Shown one piece after another: positions 58,901-64,000 of a DNA stretch of 64,000 nucleotides (the first letter of the stretch is position 1; each line of letters opens with the position of its first letter). Position numbers and translations under genes: made by a program. Source of the stretch: Closterium sp. NIES-65 (lineage: Eukaryota; Streptophyta; Zygnematophyceae; Desmidiales; Closteriaceae); the NCBI GenBank assembly GCA_948144175.1, contig CANXME010000303.1, positions 49,244-113,243 of the forward strand, written 5' to 3'. The notes below the pieces were generated by a model. That model saw only the letters and a list, made by a program, of their open reading frames with translations. It did not search any database and was not told where the DNA came from.

Positions 58901-60900
58901 CCGGAAATTTCTCTGTGCTCGCCCTCAGCGTAAGCCGAGGCAGGAATTGGAGCACCCTCCACGCGCCCATGCAGCCCGGATGTTTCGAGAGTTGCAGTAG
59001 GGGAATCGTGAGGCAGTGACTGTACGACTTCAGTTCTTCCGGGGGAAGTTTCCTGACCAAGAATGGTTGGGAACTAACTCGCAATGGGTCTAGGTCCCAA
59101 CTCTCCACCGTCCGCCATGTGTCATCATCGTCCGCGATGTCATATGGTGAGCGCTCTTTGCTGGCATATTCATTAGTCTGTTGGGCTGGTGATTCGCCCA
59201 CCTATCCAGCCCCGTTAGGATTATTTCCGTCGTGTCCTCGGCGTCCGCCACGTCGCCGTCTGCCCTCATTGCCAGCTGGGATCCCGTCTTCGGCCTCCAC
59301 AGACACCTCCTCCGATTCAGCCTCTTCCTCTTCCATATATTCCGACTCTTCTTCCTCTGCGGCGACATTCATTGGTTCTCCCTTCTCCTCTTCTGGCCTC
59401 CCATGCCGTTCCCACCAATTTCCGGTTCTGGCTTTTTCTCTCGCTACGGATCTCACCAACCTCTCCACCCGTCCCCCCCTGCCCCGGCCCTCCCGCGCCC
59501 CCGTGTGGCCGTGCGTCCCGCCGCGTTTCGCGGTTGCTGCCCCATCGCCCTCCCCTCCGCCCGCTCGCGTAAGGTCCTTTGTCGGCTAGTTTCGTTTCTC
59601 CGACTTTGCCACGCTGCCATCACAACGCTATCCCCTCTTACCCCCTGTACTCGTTCGCCTCGAGATGCTCCGCCACACGATTTTCCTCTCCCTCACCTCC
59701 CTCTGCCTGGAGGCCTCGTGGCGATGACTGGCAAGCGTCGATCCTCCTCTCGATCGGACCGCTCGGTTGGTTCTCCTGCTACTCCCAGCCACTCACAGGC
59801 CCGGGGCGAGCTGGCGCCAGCCCTGCTCCGAGCCGCCGCTGCCTGGTCGCGCACGAGGAGGCCGGCTCCTCCCCCCGTCGTCACGAGCCAGTCTATCGCT
59901 CTCCCCGCGGGCGGACCCATCCACATCTCCGGGCTCGTGGCGGCTCCTATCGACGTCGCCGTCCGCCTCGACACCCTCCCGCTGTCCAGTGAGAGATTGT
60001 CGGGCCCCTGTGTCCGACGCGCAGTCACCGCCTCTTGGTGCCGACGCCGCGGCGTTGTCCATCAGCATCTCTCAAGTCGTCCCAGCAGCTATCGTCCGTG
60101 CCCGCTGAGTCGGCGCCGTCAACGCCATTGGCTCCTCCACCTCCTCCCGCCATCCCGGTGACTCAATCTCCCCCCGGCAGCGCGTGCGCCACCTCCTCCG
60201 GCTCCCCCGTCGCAGGCGGCCGCGGTTGGGGCACCTCTTGTGCTTCCTGCCGTGGTGCCGCCCACCCCGTCTGCAAGTTCCCCTGGTGATCCTCCTCAGC
60301 GGCTACATCCTCTGATTCCACTCGACCCCTCCCCTGTCGCTCGATTCCCTCCTCCTCGTTGCCATTCTCCTCCGCTTCCTCCCAACGCACCTGATCCTGA
60401 AGACGACGAGGCGTGGTGGAACGGCGATTCGTGGGAGTCTCCTCCCCAGTTCGGAACGTTGTGGGGTCGGGACTGGGACATCCGGTCCGATTTCGTTCTG
60501 GACGTGCTTCGCTGGGAGTGGCGCATGATCGGGGTTGGCGAGTGTCTCTCCCATGTTGCGACCGCACTGGAGCAGTTGCATGCTAGTCTGGAGGCGCGGA
60601 ATCTAGTCCTCCGAGATCCCCAGCTGACGGAGCCCCAATAGGGCCTTGTGCGTGAAGCTGCGGCGCAGGGTCTTAGGCGCCTCCTCCGTTTGCCTCTGGA
60701 GTCCGATCGCCCTGACGAGAACGAGGGGCCGGGCGCGAGGGCTTTCCGCAGAGTAGCCATGGCTGCCGAACAGGCTCCCCTCCAGCTTGTGCCCGCGCTC
60801 GCGTCCTTGCTCTGCTGGCTTCCGCGGCGGTTTTACGTGCTGAATCACGTGTGACAATCTGCCTTTGCTGGGCCTTGCCCTGTGCCTTCTTGTTCCCCAT
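55943..60900 (-). pseudogene. LINE with restriction-like endonuclease, nested in the YR element
   Basis: Minus strand. A Lys/Ala-rich start, MGNKKAQGKAQQRQ (60900), leads to low-complexity parts. RT blocks follow: GPSGTCFEHLRDP (58540), ALEKPDGGVRPIAIGEA (58380), LQLDIENAFNSVERG (58160), SARGVRQGDPLGPMLF (57990), YADDITVIG (57890). A thumb region follows, and then a PD-(D/E)XK-type endonuclease: RADL, DVIVTDPVLQRRD (56620) and LAVETYGAL (56480). This resembles R2/CRE/Dualen-type LINEs, unlike the APE-type remnant at the left end. Stops and frameshifts are frequent (for example after NNLLSTY at 58425). An AATAAA on the minus strand near 55955 could be its poly(A) signal. Confidence 0.8.
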
Positions 60901-61039
60901 CTTCTCCCGCCCCGACTATCCTGCTTACCTTGGCCTCGTTGCTAGGGCCCTACTAGTGCTGCATGTTTGTATGGTGTGTTTGTATCAATGCAACTGTTGC
61001 CTTGCCACCCCTCACGCGCGGCCGAAGGCCAAAAACAGT

Positions 61040-61300
61040 AGGCTTTTAAGAAGGTAGTTTTTATTAAATCAACCAACACACATAGCAATGCTCTCCTAGC
61101 ATGCATCACGCCACCGAGTGGCCAACTACATGGGACCGAGGGGGTTGCTGCTCCCCTTCCCTATCCTAGGCCCAAAACCTATTCCTACCCTTCACTAGGG
61201 CTGGCCTCTTGCCATCGCAAACCCCTAGGGTTGCCCACGGTTTTCGCACTCAAGAGTGCACCGTGCCTAGCGCTCTAGCGCCTATTCCCATGGCCCGCTC
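61040..61300 (-). other. Non-coding junction between LINE and gag
   Basis: About 260 bp between the gag stop and the LINE start. On the minus strand it has an AATAAA signal near 61065, so it may be an old 3' UTR. Whether it belongs to the YR element or to a further inserted element is unclear. Confidence 0.4.
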
Positions 61301-62459
61301 CTACACCACCGGAGCGGGTCCTTGGCCACCGTGCCCGTTCCTAGGGCAGGCACTTGCCACCTGACCCGACTGGCCGCAGCGGAAGCACGAGCCCCGAAAC
61401 CCGCGGCAATTGGCCGTGGGCGGGGGGCCCCGCTTGGGTAAAAACAGTAACGGCGCGTTGTTTCCGCCGCGGTTGACACGAGCATATCCGCTTGCCGCAC
61501 GGTCCATTGCCGCCATGTCCGCGACCGCCTGCTTGAAGGGTCGAGAAGTCAGCAGGCTCTTCTGCTGGTACAACTTGAAGCGCTTCGCCGTGGGGAAGTC
61601 GGAGGCGTCCTCCACTTGAAGCACCTCGAAATGCCCGGAGATGAGGTTGAGAGCGTGCGAGATGAGTTCGAGTCCGCCCGCTGGGTCTCCGCGCTGCGCC
61701 TTGTATTCCGCGTGCAGCAGGTACGCGCGCAAGTCTTCCAGCACGTTCTCGCACGGAGTCGTTGACGAATGTTGCCGCCGAAAAGGTGAGGTTAGAAGAA
61801 GGGAGGGGGGGAAGGTGTTCCGTGCCATTAAAATTAACATTGTTGACTGGAGCCTCACCGGCTTCATCTTCAGAGTCGTCGGTGTCGTTGTCGACCGCTG
61901 GAGCGGGGGGTGCTGCTGTTGCTGCGTCCTTGTCGTGCCGGATGGTCCTTGCTCCTCGCGCGCCTTTTTCCTTTTTCGCATTTTCTTTTTTAGTCGACGC
62001 AGATGTAGCAGGTAGTGCAGGTTCCGCGGCTGTAACGCTGACGGGCTGCTGCTGTAGAAGGGACAGCAGCGCGTTGACCTGGTTCGGGGTCAACGCCTGC
62101 GTCAACGCAGGGGCGGTCGTCGCGTCAGACGAGGAGACCGCCGTCCGCCTCCTCTGGCGCTGACGCGATGGTCCAGCCGCGGGTGCTGGCGTGTGCTCGG
62201 CGTCAGTGGCGTGTGCCACGCCAACGGCCGTCGCCACTTGCGCCGCAGGTGCCACTGGCGCCGAAGGGTGCTGCTGGGCGTTGGCCGAATTGTTGACCTC
62301 GAGCCCGCCCAGCAGCACGTCCACTGCAGTTGGGGCGGGCGGTCCATCTTCTGCCTGTCGCTTGTTACGGCATTCGCCCGCCAAATCGCGGGTGTTACGG
62401 TCGTTGTCGGAGGCAGGGTTGGACGAGTTCCCGTTGTTAAGTGTCGACGTCGGTGCCAT
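61301..62459 (-). pseudogene. Gag-like ORF of the YR retrotransposon
   Basis: Starts MAPTSTLNNGNSS, Ala-rich, with a QRQRRR basic patch and an acidic DNDTDDSEDEAGEA patch. Near 61755 the frame shifts by one and continues as CENVLEDLRAYLLHAEYKAQ to a C-terminal zinc-knuckle remnant, CFRCGQSGQVASAC, in which the usual His is Gln. The frameshift and lost His show decay. Confidence 0.8.
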
Positions 62460-62574
62460 CGTTGAGCGATTGAAGTTAAATATATCGTTGAGTAAAGTCG
62501 AAGGTGACTCGCCTCTAAAAAGCGATTTTGTTCTAGCCAGCTTGGACGGAGGGATAAACTACGTGAGCGGAAAT

Positions 62575-62757
62575 GTTGAGTGAGCCGTTTGAAAATCGAG
62601 AAACGTGGGTGGAGGGAAATGAACTCCAACCACGGTTTTGTAGTTGGAGAAGGGCGTTTAGCGCACTTCGACGATACCAATTGTGCAGTACAAGCAGCTT
62701 CGCTTTCACAATACACAATTTTAAAAAACACAATGTGTGTTTAAAATTTTTAATAAT
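62575..62757 (-). repeat. A1 repeat of the YR retrotransposon
   Basis: Matches 51995-52180 over about 180 bp with small indels; shared landmarks are TTGAGTGAGCCGTTTGAAAA and GTGCAGTACAAGCAGCTTCG. It marks the 5' end of the minus-strand element. Confidence 0.88.
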
Positions 62758-63116
62758 TGAGGCAACGGGATTACTGTATCAAAAGCTATGCTGTGGAGTC
62801 AAGGCGATGTATACCTCTTTGCCTGAATGCATGAAACCAGGGAGCTCACTCTATTCACTCCCACCAAGTGCCTTCGGAGTATGCTTCATGTTGCACACAG
62901 TGTTTGTGAAGGTGTCAATATACACTCCACAACGAGCAAATTGAGTCACACACAGAACCTTACGGTTCTTGCATAACTTCATGTGTCATGCTGTTACTTG
63001 GGGATGGTCCCATTTCTTGCAAGCCACTGCAGCATGGCATCAGCAGCATCCTTCTACAGTAAAAGGCCACAATACACACATAGAATGTTACAGTACGGTA
63101 TTAGTAGCTCTGAGTG
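62758..63116. other. 3' flank of the hydrolase gene
   Basis: Unique sequence downstream of the minus-strand stop at 63117. An earlier copy of GGGGATGG...GGCATCAGCAGCATCCTTC near 63000-63055 repeats the last coding part of the hydrolase exon, at an offset of about 120 bp. Confidence 0.55.
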
Positions 63117-64000
63117 TTATTGCTTGGGGATGGCTCCGTGGTTGGCGAGCCACTGGAGCATGGAATCGGCAGCATCCTTCCATCCCAGGTCAAGCATGAT
63201 GTCATGCGGCATGCCTGGCAGCACCACTGCCTCTGTGCTGAAGAACTCCGCTGTTTCCTTCACGCCCTGGTCGTCCTGTTTGCCGGGGAAAGATACAGGG
63301 ATGGGGGATGCAGGGATGAGGAGACACAGGAGAGTGGGGCATCCTGCCATCCTTCCATCCCAGGTCCATGCATCATGTCATGTGGCATGCCTGGTAGCAC
63401 CACTGCCTCTCTGCCTCTTAGACGCACAGGTCGTCCTGGTTTTTGGGGGTGAGATGGCGGGGTGGGGGATGGTGGGGTGCAGGGATGGGGGGATGGAGAA
63501 GAATAGGAGTGGGCTGGGCACAGAAGAGGGCTTTGCTGTCTCCCTCACACCCTGGTCGACCTGGTTAGTGGGGGAGGGGTGGAGGGATGAGGGGATGGTG
63601 AGGAGACATGTGAGTGATGGTGGGTTGCAGGGATGGGGTCGACGAGGGAATGAGGGGTTGCAGGGATGAGGGATGGGTGCCCCCAGCGCCCCCAGGCATA
63701 GCAGCACAGGAGGCAGGCATCAAGCCATCAAGCCACTGCTACCCACTCACCACGATGACGTCATCAGCAGCGCCCAGCACCATGACAGGCGGGCAGTAGG
63801 CCGGCGGCATGGCCACGGGGAGGGAGGCGTTGAGCAGCCTGAGATCGAACAGCGGCAGCTTGCTGCTGTCGGAGAGGAGAGCCTGGTAGCGCTTGACTTC
63901 AGCTTCGGGGAGGGCGGGGGAGAAGAAGGAGTCGCGGCAGAGGGAGAGCGAGGAGCGGAAGAGCTTGGCTGCCAGGCTGAGCGTGATCTTGATGGACAGG
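63117..64000 (-). CDS. Alpha/beta hydrolase, 3' part (gene runs off the window)
   Basis: Two minus-strand exons: from beyond 64000 to 63751 and 63275-63117 (TAA), joined in phase 0. The first ends with YCPPVMVLGAADDVIV, the strand carrying the catalytic Asp of alpha/beta hydrolases. The second has DQGVKETAEFF and the catalytic-type His in LPGMPHDIMLD, then WKDAADSMLQWL. The nucleophile Ser would lie outside the window. It is probably a lipase or esterase; the substrate is unknown. The intron between the two exons contains echoes of the last exon. Confidence 0.8.
63340..63570 (-). repeat. Echoes of the last hydrolase exon
   Basis: DQGVRETAK near 63558-63530 repeats the exon start; EAVVLPGMPHDMM near 63412-63375 repeats the His motif. 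Both are followed by divergent sequence. Confidence 0.8.

Larger units (their letters stand above)
51801..62757 (-). mobile_element. Tyrosine-recombinase retrotransposon (PAT/Ngaro-like) with a nested LINE
   Basis: Minus-strand order is A1 repeat (62757-62575), gag (62459-61301), a LINE insertion, RT and RNase H (about 55282-53375), tyrosine recombinase (53274 to about 52340), B1 (52239-52184), A2 (52183-51990) and B2 (51856-51801). B1 and B2 match at 55 of 56 bases; A1 and A2 share about 180 bp. Split direct repeats A1...B1-A2-B2 with gag-RT-YR order are known for PAT, TOC and Ngaro-like elements, including green algal ones. Several frameshifts and a stop show that this copy is dead. Confidence 0.85.

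Overview
The window is nuclear DNA of a plant-lineage eukaryote, most likely a streptophyte (green alga or bryophyte grade). The genes are split by GT-AG and a few GC-AG introns. Three belong to families typical of streptophytes: a plant GH51 alpha-L-arabinofuranosidase, a plant GDP-fucose O-fucosyltransferase-like protein, and a PSI-type DUF3475/DUF668 protein. High GC, dense minisatellites, a Copia element and a PAT/TOC-like tyrosine-recombinase retrotransposon would suit a charophyte such as a zygnematophyte. That placement is an inference; no species is claimed.

Layout. 1-9.9 kb is a transposon nest: an old LINE/Copia remnant on the minus strand, into which a nearly pristine 7.3-kb Copia element (2467-9757, 5-bp target duplication, LTRs differing at one base) has inserted. 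9.8-11.6 kb holds no recognised gene. Two minus-strand genes lie close together: a GH51 arabinofuranosidase (22478 to about 11581, 16 exons) and a 443-residue protein joining an N-terminal calponin-homology domain to a membrane segment and a C-terminal LysM (25771-22785, 6 exons). A 1.6-kb divergent spacer separates the latter from a plus-strand O-fucosyltransferase-like gene (27410-34832, 11 exons). Two more plus-strand genes follow: a PAS plus pseudo-receiver protein (36663-41964, 4 exons) and a PSI-like protein (42946-50887, 9 exons). 51.2-62.8 kb is a second transposon nest: a TA-flanked MITE, then a YR retrotransposon with split direct repeats, itself interrupted by a LINE with a restriction-like endonuclease. 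The right edge (63117-64000) is the 3' end of a minus-strand alpha/beta hydrolase gene.

Exon models were built by matching splice-site phases by hand. In the CH-LysM, fucosyltransferase, PAS and PSI genes every junction keeps frame from start to stop. In the GH51 gene this holds through exon 15; only the last exon is unresolved.

The most striking observation is that introns of five of the six host genes are filled with tandem partial copies of the neighbouring exon edge ('exon echoes'), many keeping the splice site. Most measured offsets are about 107-190 bp. Some echoes have grown into minisatellites built from a splice donor or an exon fragment. A short perfect palindrome (ACTTTTGAGTC plus its reverse complement) recurs in these introns and is fused to an exon fragment in a 27-copy array. 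The PAS gene has none of this. Several of the host products (GH51, O-fucosyltransferase-like, LysM protein) plausibly act in the secretory pathway or cell wall, but nothing shows that they work as one pathway.
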